Shown here: one piece after another, positions 35,403-47,404 of the stretch
Numbering within the stretch: the first letter of the stretch is position 1
How the letters are laid out: each line of letters starts with the position of its first letter
Notes under the pieces: model-generated
Database searches by the model: none
What the model saw: only the letters and a program-made list of their open reading frames with translations
What the model was told of the DNA's origin: nothing
Origin: Alitta virens
Taxonomy: Eukaryota > Annelida > Polychaeta > Phyllodocida > Nereididae
Direction: 5' to 3'
Assembly: GCA_932294295.1 (NCBI GenBank)
Contig: OW028573.1
Span: 67,495,829 to 67,559,828 of the forward strand
DNA: 64,000 bases
Program-made: the position numbers and the translations under genes

Positions 35403-36930
35403 GTCTTTATTATCGTTGACATGTATGTGGCACAGTTTCGAGAGAAGGCTCAAGCAATGGCCGATATTCCCCCCCCCCCCCAAGCAAGAACAGATCCCTG
35501 AATAATAAAGATTATCGAAAAATTCCTGATTGGTATCATTTTATACCAAAACCCACAAGTTGCACGACGACATAACATGACCAGTGTATACCTGTATTAA
35601 TTTGATACAAAGAATGACATCATCATTACACTCCACACTCTTTCACCATTTCCTATTAAAATCACGAAGCTGATAAGGTAAAGAAATTTTACAATGCTTC
35701 ACTTGAATGTATATATTTTTTGTTTTATCATTTCTTCCATTTCGGGCCATTCTCGCATTTCCTCATCCGGCAAATACATCACGAGAAAGAACAGAAATGT
35801 TTGGTGCGTCTATTTTCAGACAATTATATGTCTTACAGTTTGGAAAATATCAAATGTACATCATCGAAAACAATTCTTTTTTTTTTCATTGTAAGCTGCA
35901 AAGATAACACTGACGCATGAAACAGCTTTTTGGAATACAATGTATATATACTATAGAATTTTATTTGGTGTCGGATTTTCATATCTGTTTTTGTGCAATC
36001 CTTGCTTTGAGTAGGCTGTTAAATTTACATCCTTTATGACCATAAACCAGTAGAAAAATACCCTAATTTACTAGTTTTTTAGCATTAAGTTTAAGGGCTG
36101 TATCTTTTTTAAAAATTTTTTTATTCAAGATAGCAGGAATAAACCATTTAGAAATACAAGCAAGGTTACTAATCATTTCCTTTAAGTTTTATGATATAAA
36201 AACTGGACACGAAACTAAAAAGCATAATTGTATTCAGTATATATTTCCTGGATGAGATAGCATTTTCTAAGTGGATGTCAAGAGTTAACTCGACCTTCTC
36301 AGAAATGGTTTGAAAACTTGGATTACAACTTTTATATGAATGCCATTTATATAGAAATATGCAGGCATGTTCATTGTTGATATAATCTCGAAACGTATAC
36401 TAAATTTTAAAACAAGCCTGTTATCCGCCTACTTAATAAAGGTTTCATGACAAGAAACAAAGATATAGTTAATCGGAAAAGACCAAAAAACTTTATTTAA
36501 ATATGTGTCTTCATGTGAACTGGACATTAGTGTTTCTTTGGTATAGAACATTTCCAAACTAATGCCACATGAATTACAGTTGCAGTTAAAAATTGCCATT
36601 GTGAGTTGAATTAAAACACGTTAGACTTTCACAAATGACCTAAAGATTAAATGCAAACATGATCCATGGGACATATTTTTCTCACAAAAAAGTGAATCCT
36701 CACAATCTTCTCATTTGTCATTTATTCAGAATGAAATTACAATAGGCTTGTGGAATTACAAATATGCCTCTATAAGTGAAGCTATTTACAAATATGTGAT
36801 ATTATTACCCCAATATTATAAGAGAATTATAGTAATTTTCACAATCATAATATAGGCAAGCAAGGTTTATCGGTGAGTCGTACAAATAGTAATTAGTACT
36901 TTTTTTAAAATTATTGAATTGAATGTTATT
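35403..36930. other. No recognised gene
   Basis: No supported feature. Confidence 0.45.
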
Positions 36931-36934
36931 GAAC

Positions 36935-37165
36935 GCAGCTGAGTGGTCTAGTGGTTAAAGCCTCCGCCAATTCGACAGTTGCTAGCTTCTCTGAAGGTTG
37001 CAGGGTCGATACCAGGCGCTACTGACCCAGGCACTCTTCATGGACTAAAATATCAACTGGATTGCCAGAGATGTCTAATTGGAGATACCTTGTTTTTGGT
37101 GTCTATGCATGCTGATGCACGTAAGAGACCCACTTGTGGGGTAAATGTGTAAATATTTTCTGTAT
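36935..37165 (+). mobile_element. tRNA-derived SINE, family B, with head (B5)
   Basis: The head reads gctgagtggtctagtggtta (box A-like), then aggttgcagggtcgatacca (box B-like), about 55 bp apart as in a tRNA. The body runs tgtctatgcatgctgatgc, then gacccact..ggggtaaatgtg. Reverse complements of these body blocks occur in B1, B3, B7 and B10. It is the best guide to the orientation of the family. Confidence 0.75.
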
Positions 37166-37169
37166 TAAA

Positions 37170-37508
37170 TGACGTATACCAAAACAAAGAAGAAAATCAT
37201 ATCCTCTGAGTTTAGGACCAACTGAATATTCAATTTCGTATATGTTTCATGATTTTATATGTTTTCGTTTTTGTATATTTGTACTTATAAATAATATTTT
37301 ATCTCTCTCTATCTATATATAATTATTTTATTGCATTTGATGGGCCACCTGAAAACATATATCTTCATGAATAAATAACTAAATTCGGAATAAATATATA
37401 TCACGGACCGCTTGTATCTTTATTGGGTGAGGACTTTCTTCTTTTATTTTTGAAGTGGCATCGTTGTAAATTCATAGTTTTTAAGCACTTACCTACAGTC
37501 TCAGCTTT
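37170..37508. other. No recognised gene
   Basis: No supported feature. Confidence 0.4.
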
Positions 37509-37511
37509 GTA

Positions 37512-37739
37512 TAGTGGTGGAAAGAAGGTTCTGCACACTCATTTAATAGGCAGCATTTTGGTTTTAAATAATTTTCCAATTTGATGTCTACCCTGGTATA
37601 GACTATTTTGCCAGCACACTTTTAAAATAAGGCCTTTGGAATTTTTCCAATTATACAGTATTGACTGTTTTAGGCATTGTTACTGCGTTTTTGTCATATA
37701 AAATATGTATCTGGAGTGCCAAACTTATTTCCGCCACTG
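37512..37739. mobile_element. Tc1/mariner-type MITE, 228 bp
   Basis: The right end reads, outside-in on -, CAGTGGCGGAAATAAGTTTG. The left end reads tagtggtggaaagaaggttc, an imperfect terminal inverted repeat. Both ends are flanked by TA (37510-37511 and 37740-37741). This end sequence is typical of Tc1/mariner elements as I recall them. No coding sequence lies inside. Confidence 0.7.
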
Positions 37740-38061
37740 TATCTGATGTTTGTACATGGGCAATTCATATCTGATAGTGATAACTGACATTTAGCTTCAA
37801 GTAAACAAAGTGATACACCTTTTATTGGAAATGAGGAGACATTTCCGTGGGCTATATATTTTGTATGAGGATGGATTGTGAAGATTCTAGTCGGCTCCAA
37901 TCTGTTTTCATTAATCTTGTTTGTGTCAGGTTTCATTCTGTTCCATCAATGACATTTGGATGATTACGACTGTCAACCAAACATGCATACTATATGTCAA
38001 CTGCCCTCTCAAACGATTTATGCCAAAAAAATTGTAGGGGACTTCTTTTCGACATTAAATG

Positions 38062-38250
38062 AGTGGGTGGGTCGATTAAAGCTTCACGTCCTGTCATTTA
38101 TTTCTGCACCTGTTGGGCTAATTATGACAGGCAGGGACCATGGCAATCAGATTATGGATGAAACAGCCATCCAACTTAGGCTCGACCAGGAATGGAACCT
38201 TGGACCGGTTGGAAGCCCACTGCGCTACCACTGAGCTAGACCCCGAACCA
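38062..38250 (-). mobile_element. tRNA-derived SINE, family A, full-length (A1)
   Basis: On - it reads ggggtctagctcagtggtag (box A-like), then a diverged box B (aggttccattcctggtcgag). The core aagttggatggctgtttcat follows, then caatctgatt/gccatggtccc and a CCACCCAC-type tail. The same core recurs at 46178-46330 and 52520-52682. Confidence 0.82.
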
Positions 38251-38285
38251 CTTACGACATTAAACACCAAATTTATCCTTTTACA

Positions 38286-38468
38286 GCCAATTTCATAGAG
38301 TTGGAAACCAATCTAATACACTAGAAACTAAACTCCAGATAACGTAATGTGAATCCAGGACTCTCATTGGTGAAAGACTGCTTTACCAATGGGAGTCTTT
38401 GATTTCCATGACGTCATATAGAGTTTCCAAATCCATGAGATTGGTTTCCAACTCCATGAAATTGGCTG
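38286..38468. mobile_element. MITE with 32-bp terminal inverted repeats, 183 bp
   Basis: The ends CAGCCAATTTCATAGAGTTG and the reverse complement of the right end agree over about 32 bp with one difference, flanked by TA (38284-38285, 38469-38470). An internal hairpin (gactctcattggtgaaag against tttaccaatgggagtc) lies at its centre. There is no coding capacity. Confidence 0.82.
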
Positions 38469-38474
38469 TAATAT

Positions 38475-39055
38475 TCTTTGGATTGATGCCCTGTTTACAG
38501 CATATAAGAAGTTTGTGTTATATAGGTAAAAATTGAAACTATTCTCGTGGTCAAAAGAATTCAGTTCAACGAATTATATAGACCAGCATATTCATAGAAA
38601 CCTGAAAGGGCCATGGATTCACTGTCACACTTGTGTCACAAATTCTGCAGCTTTCTAAATTAAGCAATTTATATATAGGGCAAACCATTCGACAAGAATA
38701 ACCACATGCATCAAGAATTTGCATTGAAGACACTAACGTGTATAGTTACTGAATCAATCATTCTGGAGATGAGACTCACATCAAGTTTTCGTTGCACTTG
38801 TTCTGTGTCACATTTAACACAAAAGCATATTCAGTTACTCCTCATCTTTCCCTTGTTCTGCTCAAGATGGCCCCGGGCCATGTATTACTGAGACATGCAA
38901 CACATAATGGCTATCTATCACATATACGAAATCTTTCCACGAAACTTGCATGTGCTTCCCAACTTACTGGCTTGCCATTCTTAGATTCAGCCCTTTATTT
39001 TTCCTTCATTATATTTAGAATGTTTTATTGTCTTGTCCTGTTTCCCAAATCTTGA
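38475..39055. other. No recognised gene
   Basis: No supported feature. Confidence 0.4.
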
Positions 39056-39060
39056 CAGTA

Positions 39061-39132
39061 TGTGGTCTCATACCTTATCGTCTCATCTACCTGCAGCAGG
39101 TGGTCATATAAGCTGAGCAAGCTTCAGACCAG
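39061..39132 (+). mobile_element. SINE family B fragment, tail only (B6)
   Basis: ccttatcgtctcatctacct and ggtcatataagctgagcaag match the tail of the family in the + sense. Confidence 0.55.
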
Positions 39133-39139
39133 TGCATTA

Positions 39140-39670
39140 AGACAAACCACGAACAAAAAAAGTATCTTTCTGTCATTGTATATTGGTTCTTATAAATGAC
39201 CTCAAACCTTTGCATTTCCTCTGGGCCAGACACTCAGAATATGTTCAGGGTTTTTATTCGTCATGGAGGCATAATCTGAGATGGCGTTACAGCTTGGCCA
39301 CTAAAGGCTTGTTATTCCTCAGAATAGAAGGCCAGTACCAGGCGTTATTTCCAAACAATTGAAAATGCACACGTGATCCAATTAATCCTGTTGCTTTTGC
39401 AAAGAGGAACAGGAAATAATGACGCCACAACGTTTAGCCAGAGTGATCCGCTATCAGAATCCCAATGAATGGAACGATTGCTTAAATAAAGCTGATTGAT
39501 TGTTCTACACTGCTCTGCCCCATCTCTGGTTGAAAACTCACATAATCTTAAAATCGTGTTAAATTCTTGTTTACTATGCAATCAGCGAGAAAAAAAAGCC
39601 TTAAATGGAAGGAAACATTATAAAAATATTAGATAGTCAGGGAAATTGTATTGGCTGAGGCACACAACCC
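39140..39670. other. No recognised gene
   Basis: No supported feature. Confidence 0.4.
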
Positions 39671-39679
39671 ACCGTTGCA

Positions 39680-39795
39680 CATTGCACATTGTACACTGCA
39701 GCCATCCAATATACTCTACTGCTGTTCAACATGCACCCATGATAGATGACAATGAAGCATTCTGATTGGCTCCTAGCAAATGAGTGGAAAATATA
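39680..39795. repeat. Dispersed repeat F, copy 1
   Basis: Shares cactgcagccatccaa and agatgacaatgaagcattct, then gattggctcc, with 47460-47625. Confidence 0.75.
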
Positions 39796-39799
39796 ACAT

Positions 39800-40900
39800 C
39801 ACACACTGCATTATTACCTACATTGCTCTATCGTTGCAACTGTAATAATTCTGCTCACAGCTTTCAGCAAAAATTTTGCAAGACGAACAAAGTACCTTTG
39901 TGTTGCTCCTCCTCTATGATTTCGCACTTCCTGTGTTTGTCAAATTTCCTAATTGTCTTTAAACAAAAAATGCAACCATAGTTATTAAAGCTAGCATGGC
40001 AAAGGAAATAGATCATTGCAACTGAAGAGGAAAACGATTAAATTCCACCATCTGCTATCATATTCAATTACGTGTTATTAAAGTTTGTTGGTCATAACAA
40101 AGTTTAATTCTGACAAGATAAATCACTCCTAAGGAGACCAGTGTTACAGTAAATCAGGGATAAGTGCGACCCCAGCATGGTGCCCTGAATAAGTCATTAT
40201 ATGTTGTCTTTTTTCTTCTTTATAATGCTATATAATTTGTTTAATTGTAAATATATCTCATTTCTGCCATGTTAGGTAAACTATTTTCTCCACAATATAA
40301 ATCCACTATAATTTCACATAACTATGTCATGTAATTATTCAGCTCAATTCAGGCTCTACCAAGTCAGAAGGATGCTTCTGTGTCCCATTTCCCAAATAAT
40401 TACACCCTTCCTTTGCTTCTTTTAATCAACATCAAATATTCTTACAAAAATGCTTGATCAAAGAACACATCCATTTGAACACAGGTAAAAAATCCAACAA
40501 AACACGAAAAGCTCTCAGTTGATGTCGTAACAACATTGCAATTTGATGATTAAAATCTCACAAAGCATACAATTTCTTCTTGTTCTCCCTTTTACCTTCA
40601 GCTTGCCCAGAAGGAGCGTCCTGTTGTTTCCTTGACATGCTGACTAAGGAATCACAATATTAGGTTTTTAGAGAGCAATCAGTTTCTATCAAATTTATAT
40701 GAAAAGTATCGGACCCAAGATTTTCAAAAGATACAATTGTGCAGTGTTCATTCTACACAGATCGAAACTCTTGTAATGAACTAACATTAATTTACATTAT
40801 TTATGTTGTATCATTGATTGTTGTGCGTGAGCTGGAGTACATGGCAAGTAGGCCTACAATAATGCCAGTATAATTACAGATCAGACCAATTTGCAGAAGC
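39800..40900. other. No recognised gene
   Basis: No supported feature. Confidence 0.45.
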
Positions 40901-40904
40901 TTTA

Positions 40905-40985
40905 CTTTCTTATAGTGGTTAGAGCGTTTGCTTCAAGTCAAAAGGACCATGTTTCAAACCTTGTTCACTGTACTTTAGGTGTTTT
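40905..40985 (+). mobile_element. tRNA-like SINE head
   Basis: tagtggttagagcgtttgct (box A-like), followed by accatgtttcaaaccttg (box B-like). The body is not shared clearly with family A or B. It is not a functional tRNA gene by eye: the acceptor stem does not pair. Confidence 0.4.
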
Positions 40986-40989
40986 TTTT

Positions 40990-42105
40990 GGCAAGCGAAG
41001 TCCTCACTGCCATTGTCAATCTAGCAGATGACTGAGTACCTTGCAAAAAAAAACTTTTTATTCAAAATTTAATTAAAATCAAAATCAAGTTTACTTCAAC
41101 ATAAGGCATCTTACAGTATATGACTATTCAACATAGGAAATAAACTTGTGGCAGCTTGATGCCGACTGGCATATTTAGCTGTTGGTACATAAACAGTAAA
41201 TTTTTATATTTTAAATAAGACCTCATATGTCATTATGATATAATATATCATAACTCTAGTTAACTAATTCTGACATATCTACTGCTCTAAAATATTCTCT
41301 TAGTATCTTGCTGGATCAAGAAAGATGGATAAGCAATGCTCCATATCACGTGATCAGTTCTTAGTGCCTACCAGATAGCTAATTATGCCTTTGATTTGTC
41401 ATATCATATTATCATTATTATTATCATGACATTTACCCAGCGCTCACATTTATCACAGCGTTTATTCAGTGATACTTCACAATGGAATTGAAGATGTATT
41501 TTTACTGAAGTGTTTAGAGCCACAATATACCTTGTGCTCCCCGGCTCAGCTACCTGGGGAGTTGCTAAAGACAAAGCAAGTGCTCTCACAATACATTACC
41601 ATTGTTCTTTTTTTTGTTGACATATATATCATTGTTGTATGATACTATAGATTTGCTTCAAATGACATCAAAACACTGTAAACAGATATCAATTTTATAT
41701 CATATCATATCAGAACTTATTCAAAATTTCTGTTGTTGAGATAATTATAGGACTCAATTGTTCGAATATAATGAGTTGAAATGTTTACTGCATATTTTTT
41801 AGATATGTCACCGCGAGCATTACGGATCTCAGAATCGTTTTATCGATATTATGTATATATGTGCAAACACACAATGGTACATAAAAACGACATAGTATAT
41901 TTCGCTATACTGAATGCCAAATGACTTAAGGGGATGACCTGCCAATCCTTGTATGAATCAAGGACAGTATTTATGAATCTTAGTGAAGAGACTTATATTT
42001 AAAATATCTACTGATACAATATACCTGTATAATATATGCAGAACATTCATTGGCATGATATACATGAGGTAAAAAGAGGGAAGGAGGGTAAAAGAGAAAG
42101 GTAGA
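40990..42105. other. No recognised gene; repeat-like segment at 41400-41590
   Basis: On - the segment reads aaacgctgtgataaatgtga, then gcgctgggtaaatgtcat, and runs into ataataataatga. This resembles the repetitive (ATT)n-tailed elements common in marine invertebrate genomes, from memory. No gene is supported. Confidence 0.35.
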
Positions 42106-42113
42106 TCAGTATA

Positions 42114-42386
42114 CAGTTAGTTTCATAAAATACGGTCGATTCTAGCTGTCTGTAGCGACCTGTACCTGGCTGTGGTCTAAACATGCTAAAGCCAGCTGCT
42201 TCTGTCCAGTTCTATAGCTAATAATCAACTTATATCTATCACCAGATAAATATAAAACCTTGGTAAATGTAAGAAATTAATCTAATATACCATAAATATG
42301 TACTTTTAGATCCGGTTTTGAGTAGCCAGCTATGACAGCTTTGTCTAGTTTTAATTTGAGGGGCTGTTTTTTTATAAAACTAACTG
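42114..42386. mobile_element. MITE family C, complete copy (C2), 273 bp
   Basis: The termini CAGTTAGTTTCATAAAA and TTTTATAAAACTAACTG are inverted repeats flanked by TA (42112-42113, 42387-42388), pointing to Tc1/mariner-type mobilisation. The interior has no coding capacity and is shared with 21860-22216, 44154-44948 and 57132-57325. Confidence 0.78.
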
Positions 42387-42463
42387 TATTTGTTGGATTG
42401 CAAGGCTTACATTTTTTTTTCTATATCAAATATATGATTTTAAGGAGCTAAAGTGAGCAAGGT

Positions 42464-42549
42464 GGGGGCCTAGCTTGGTGGTAGCGCATTTGGCTTCCAA
42501 CCACTGAGTTCCCAGTCGAGCCTAAAGCTCTAATCCACTCACCCACATC
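42464..42549 (+). mobile_element. SINE family A, internally deleted (A2)
   Basis: The head gcctagcttggtggtagcgc and box B gagttcccagtcgagcct are joined directly to the tail ctaatccactcacccac. The TTGGATGGCTG core is missing. Confidence 0.7.
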
Positions 42550-43245
42550 TAAAGTGAGCATTATTTGCATCCCTCAAGAATGTGTCCCAATCGTGGTCTT
42601 GTTGTCACTTGATACATTGCAGAGAGAAAGATACGTTTTATGTTCTTGTAAAGGAATATGCTGATACCCGTCACTATTACCTACCCACGTTGTGAGAAAT
42701 AAGATTTTTTTTATTGTATATGAAAAATAAAACTGCATCAAAAGTAGGAGTAAAATATACAAGTTTTTAAACTCGTGCCCCAAAAAATCAATCTTTAGTT
42801 TTTGGGCTTTTCACTTATATGCACTCCAGTTTTGATTTCTTAAAAAAAGAAAAGAAAGAAAGAAAAACAATATATTGAAAATATCAAGTTTGGTATTTTG
42901 AAAAATCTAGATTTCTGTTGTATCACAAACTTAAAAAACAAATATTCAAAACTGTCAAATGGATATTCACAGGTGGCTTGTTAAACATTAACTACCTTTC
43001 TTTCTGTTAAAAACACGAAACAACAATAAAAAACAATGATTACATCACTCTGTGTAGTAAGTACCCAGTTTGGTTGAAAAACAGGTCGTTGTCAGACAAT
43101 AAATGTAGTTGATGCCACTGCCTAGCTTGGTATTTACATTATCATCTGGATGTATTCTTTACTCGTTAAAACATACTGTCTGTGACCAAGGTTTAACTCA
43201 ACCAAGGTACTATAGGTATTGGGCGACCTTACTGATATATTTGGT
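42550..43245. other. No recognised gene
   Basis: No supported feature. Confidence 0.4.
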
Positions 43246-43249
43246 TGAA

Positions 43250-43370
43250 TTAACCAATTTGATCGTTTATATCAATCAAATTGGTTTTTTTATATCATCA
43301 ATCAAATTGTGTTTTTATATCATCAATCATATTTTTCGTTTATATATATCACCAATCATATTGTGACATC
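43250..43370. repeat. AT-rich atatcatcaatca repeat
   Basis: Four or five diverged units of tatatcatcaatcaaattg. Confidence 0.75.
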
Positions 43371-43374
43371 AACC

Positions 43375-44150
43375 AATGTATATATGATGAATGTATGATG
43401 TATTCGCACTATTGCACAAGTGAATATCAAATAAATAGGAAAATAAAATACAGATTATAAGGACAGACATACGGACCGCAGAAACGGACATATGGAAAGA
43501 CAGCTTAATTAGATGAAAACATTTCATATTACTAGAATAGTTTTTTTTTTAGAATATTTCAGTTGTTTCATCTAGAAACTTAGTTGCTAGCATATTGACC
43601 ATAAAATATATCAAAACAACATATATTTTTATAGAGTGTTTTTAAGTTGGAGACGGGATATTAGCATACAAAGGCTTTTCATATTATAATGGAACTCTTT
43701 TACAGAGCACCATCAGTCAGTCCATTTGTACTCCTTTCATCTCCTCAAAACATCACCATTCATCCCTTTTATGCATCTGTCTGCATTTTGACTGGTGCAG
43801 ACTGTTTAGTTGGATGTCCAATCCTGTATACATACTGTAGATAAGACGGAGAACTCATTTATTTATTTATTCAAATATATTTTATATATGTGGCATCATC
43901 AGCACGGCTGTTTCGCAGAAAGACAATATAAAAGTTCAGTAAAATATGATATATATATAACAAATTTTTAAAGCAAAGGCATAGATGAAAACAGAAATGG
44001 AATTACAAAAATAAGATACATAAAATAATTAACCTGAAATGTGACTTATAAGAATGTTTTATTTTATTTTTAGAACACATGACACTTCCCGTTTTATAAG
44101 TATATATACACATACGCAGTTGGTTTGTCATCTAACTAGTGATCTGAGAT
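43375..44150. other. No recognised gene
   Basis: No supported feature. Confidence 0.4.
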
Positions 44151-44153
44151 ATA

Positions 44154-44948
44154 CAGTTGGTTTCATAAAATATGGTCGACTCTATATACATCTATTCGCG
44201 GCTGTAGCAGTAAACCTTTATTTCACGTCGTATGACATTAAGTTGCTTCTGCACAACAGATTACAAAAATGTTAAAAACTAAGAACTACAGTAAGTACCA
44301 GGTTGAGCACCATTACAGAAGAGCACCTAAACTACAAGGTAGTATACAGATACATGCATAAAAAAATTACTAGTTACATGTAATTGCATATCTATACTAA
44401 AACAATGAAAAAAGGTTTTTGGAAAAAAAAGAAACAATACAAAATTTGCTTTTTAGATATCATTAGAATATGAATTTGTCAGCGGTTTTTGCCTCGCTGA
44501 CATTACCATAAGTATTATTCTGCATCATTACTTCAGCAATATGACAATGTGTTATGGCCCTTAAATTCATATTTAACACACAAGTAAGAACTGTTACAGG
44601 GAGTGAGATAGCCTTCCAGTGTACACAGAAATATAGTATTACATAAATGCAAATTGCGATAAATTTTGTTACAGCTAACTTGAAACTGCTGAGTGAGACA
44701 CTTTTGTAGCTAATGTCTACTCAGTCTACTCCTAGCTTAAAGTCGACTTACTGAAAAAATATAAACCTTGGCAAATTCAAGCAATTTATCTAGTATATCA
44801 TAAATATGTACTTTTAGATCCGACTTTTCGTAGCCAGCTATAGCCAGATAGTTCTGTTTAGTGGCAGGTAGCATCATATAGTAGAAGGGGTCTAACGTTA
44901 GCTTTGTCCAGGTTAAATTTGACAGGCTGTTTTTAATGAAACTAACAG
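44154..44948. mobile_element. MITE family C, long or composite copy (C3)
   Basis: The left end cagttggtttcataaaata at 44154 and right end atgaaactaacag at 44948 are both next to TA. The right half (44700-44948) aligns with C1 and C2. The extra roughly 500 bp in the middle suggests a nested insertion or two merged copies. Confidence 0.6.
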
Positions 44949-45164
44949 TAGAATAGAACACATCAATTACATTTACAGCGCCTCTAGTGGTTTGATTATG
45001 AAAATCATAGAACACCCTCAGAACAGTTTTTGGACGTGCTAATGCAAAAACTGTTCTTAATGTACGTTCTGATAATAATATTTTTTATAAATTATGGCCA
45101 GATCCCTTTTATTTCAAAAACAGTGTGGCCAAAATTTGTGACAGTGTCTCAATGTCTGAATACT

Positions 45165-45410
45165 ACTAGGTCTGAAATTTACTCAGCTTATATTACCGGC
45201 TGCCAGAGGCAGACATAATGAAGAGATGATAAGGTCCGGAATCGACACCATATTACACATTTACCCGATGGGTCTTTCACTTGCCTCAGCATAGACACTG
45301 AATACAAGGCACATACAACTTAACATCTCATGCGATCGACATCTAGCTGGGATGTAACTGGTACCTGGGCCGGGGATTGGATCCGGGACTTTCAGCAGGG
45401 ATGACCAATA
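45165..45410 (-). mobile_element. SINE family B fragment (B7)
   Basis: accggctgccagaggcagac, gagatgataaggtcc, acccgatgggtc and cctcagcatagacact are all present. It extends toward the head side through ctgggccggggattggatcc, a degraded box B complement. Confidence 0.7.
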
Positions 45411-45419
45411 TATATATAT

Positions 45420-46080
45420 ATATGGGGTTGCACGCAGATTATATGCATAAAGGACCACACAACCATGGATTCGATTACTTTTATTTTCTGAATAGCGCTA
45501 CCAGATCACATTAATTTGGCCTTTTAACAGTTACGGTTTCATTAATTTTACTAAGTAATATGCTTATTGTTAGGGGGCGAAATCATTATTTATATTGCAT
45601 ATAGAACAACAATTGCCAACAATTGCCTATTATACAGATGCTCATGTTCCACTGATTACAGGATGTTCCTATTTTATTGCAATGATTCTGGTAGAATAGA
45701 ATTCAAACACGCAGTAACAAAACGATCTCCTTTGTCATTTATGTGCAAATATATTTGACAATGCACCAGACAAATATACGATGAAGATTACTTATTGTTT
45801 TTGGAATTGTTTAACTACAATTAGGTGGATAACATTTCACAACTAACATAACAGTTGACATGTGTCATTAAAGTACAATATTCACAAAATAAAATGCTTG
45901 AATTGATATTGTTAAATACATTTTATTCATTGACTGGAGGAGAGAGTGGAGGGAGAGAATGGGGGAATGTCTTTCCTATATATATTTTCCACATCTATGC
46001 AGTGAGGAGTCCAACATAGGGTTTTGTGGGATGAGGAAAGGTAATATAGTATGATTTTTGCGAATCCCTCAAAACACCCA
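45420..46080. other. No recognised gene
   Basis: A short motif (ggagtccaacatagggtttt) near 46007 recurs near 47410. Confidence 0.4.
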
Positions 46081-46082
46081 TG

Positions 46083-46165
46083 TTTAGGTTATATGATCAG
46101 CAGCCAGAGGCAGACATAATGGTGAGATTACAAGGCTTGGAGTCCACACGATGTCACTCCCTACA
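46083..46165 (-). mobile_element. SINE family B fragment (B8)
   Basis: cagcagccagaggcagacat and caaggcttggagtccacac. It breaks off about 13 bp before a family A fragment in the opposite orientation. Confidence 0.6.
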
Positions 46166-46177
46166 ATAGGAAAACTA

Positions 46178-46330
46178 CCACTGGGTCCCGGGTTCAATTC
46201 CCGGTCGAGCCTATGTTGGATGGCTGTTTCATCCTTCGTCTCATTGCCATGGTCCCTACCTGTCCTAATTAGCCCATCAGGTGCAGAAATACAGGATGTA
46301 AAACCCTAATCCACCACCACCACCACAATA
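46178..46330 (+). mobile_element. SINE family A, head-truncated (A3)
   Basis: Begins at box B (gggttcaattcccggtcgag), followed by the ttggatggctgtttcatcc core, gccatggtccctacctgtcc, taattagcccatcaggtgc and a (CCA)n tail. Confidence 0.78.
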
Positions 46331-46334
46331 TGAA

Positions 46335-47000
46335 AACTGGATATCAGAAATGCTAAAGTGACCAGGATGTCCAAATGCCCAGCTCATCTAATTACAAATG
46401 CAAATGTTTTGAACATCATTAAATGCAAATGTAGAATTGTAATATTTAAATATTTTTCAAAGTTATAAAATGCAGATGCAAATGCAAAAGTGTACCATCA
46501 TATTTCAATGAAAATACATTACAAATACATGGGATGTTTTTCAACTATTTTCATTCAATTTTGTGACGGTATGGTGGGTATGCATGGATGCTTATGAGCT
46601 TATGAGTCAATACAGACTGTTAGTTTTGTTCACAGTGTCCCTGCATTTCAAATTGTGGTTCAATCAAATACTGGATAATAACTGACAATATGAATCTGTA
46701 TATGGACATAGCGTATGATTGCAATCTTTTCACAATATATATATCTCTTAGATATGACAGAAATTTCATAAGACAGAATCAGCCTTTTATATTTTTATAT
46801 TCGTTATACGATCTAAGTCAATTTTTAGCCAGTGTTTTTCGGAGTTGCTAAAAATGAGCCACCTAATGATGTTTATTTCTCTCTATATAAATAACCGCGC
46901 TTTGCTTCGAAATTAACGAAATATAGTTTTACTATTATCATCACATGTTGTAGTAAATTTACTGTATATAATACATTCAAATGCACCTGACAGTGTAAAA
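46335..47000. other. No recognised gene
   Basis: No supported feature. Confidence 0.4.
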
Positions 47001-47005
47001 ATAAT

Positions 47006-47280
47006 GAGACACACTTCCTGCTGTCCACTTCATTGTGGATAATCATATTTCTATGTGAAATGAAATTATATCACCTGTTTTTTTTAATATTTGTGTAGTT
47101 GGGGACTTTTCTGTTTTAAAGGGTAAAGCATAACATCATGCCTACTGCTTAGGTTTCCCTTGGTCTTGTTTCTGAAATGCAATTCCTCACATGGCTATGT
47201 CATTTCTTTGACCAAAGGTCAGACATTTACTGTGATTAAAAAGCCCTCTTCAATCAAGTGGACAGCAGGAAGTGTGTCTC
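47006..47280. mobile_element. Inverted-repeat MITE-like element, 275 bp
   Basis: gagacacacttcctgctgtc at the left end is the exact reverse complement of the right end, over about 25 bp. The flanks are AT on each side, so the target-site type is unclear. Non-coding. Confidence 0.75.
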
Positions 47281-47404
47281 ATGAGTGCAAAGTTTGCAAC
47301 AGTGCCTGAAGTGCAATTGATGCACAAATGGATGGCCTCTTGAAAACCATTACAATGGCTAATGTAAGGAGTGCAATAGATCAGCATTATAACAATAGTG
47401 GATG

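Noticed and set aside
35254..35505. Lys/Glu/Arg-rich frame and its antisense
   Set aside because: Encoded by the (GGAA)n polypurine tract.
36935..37020. Functional tRNA gene
   Set aside because: A- and B-box-like motifs are present, but the acceptor and anticodon stems do not pair convincingly and the sequence continues into a repeated SINE body.
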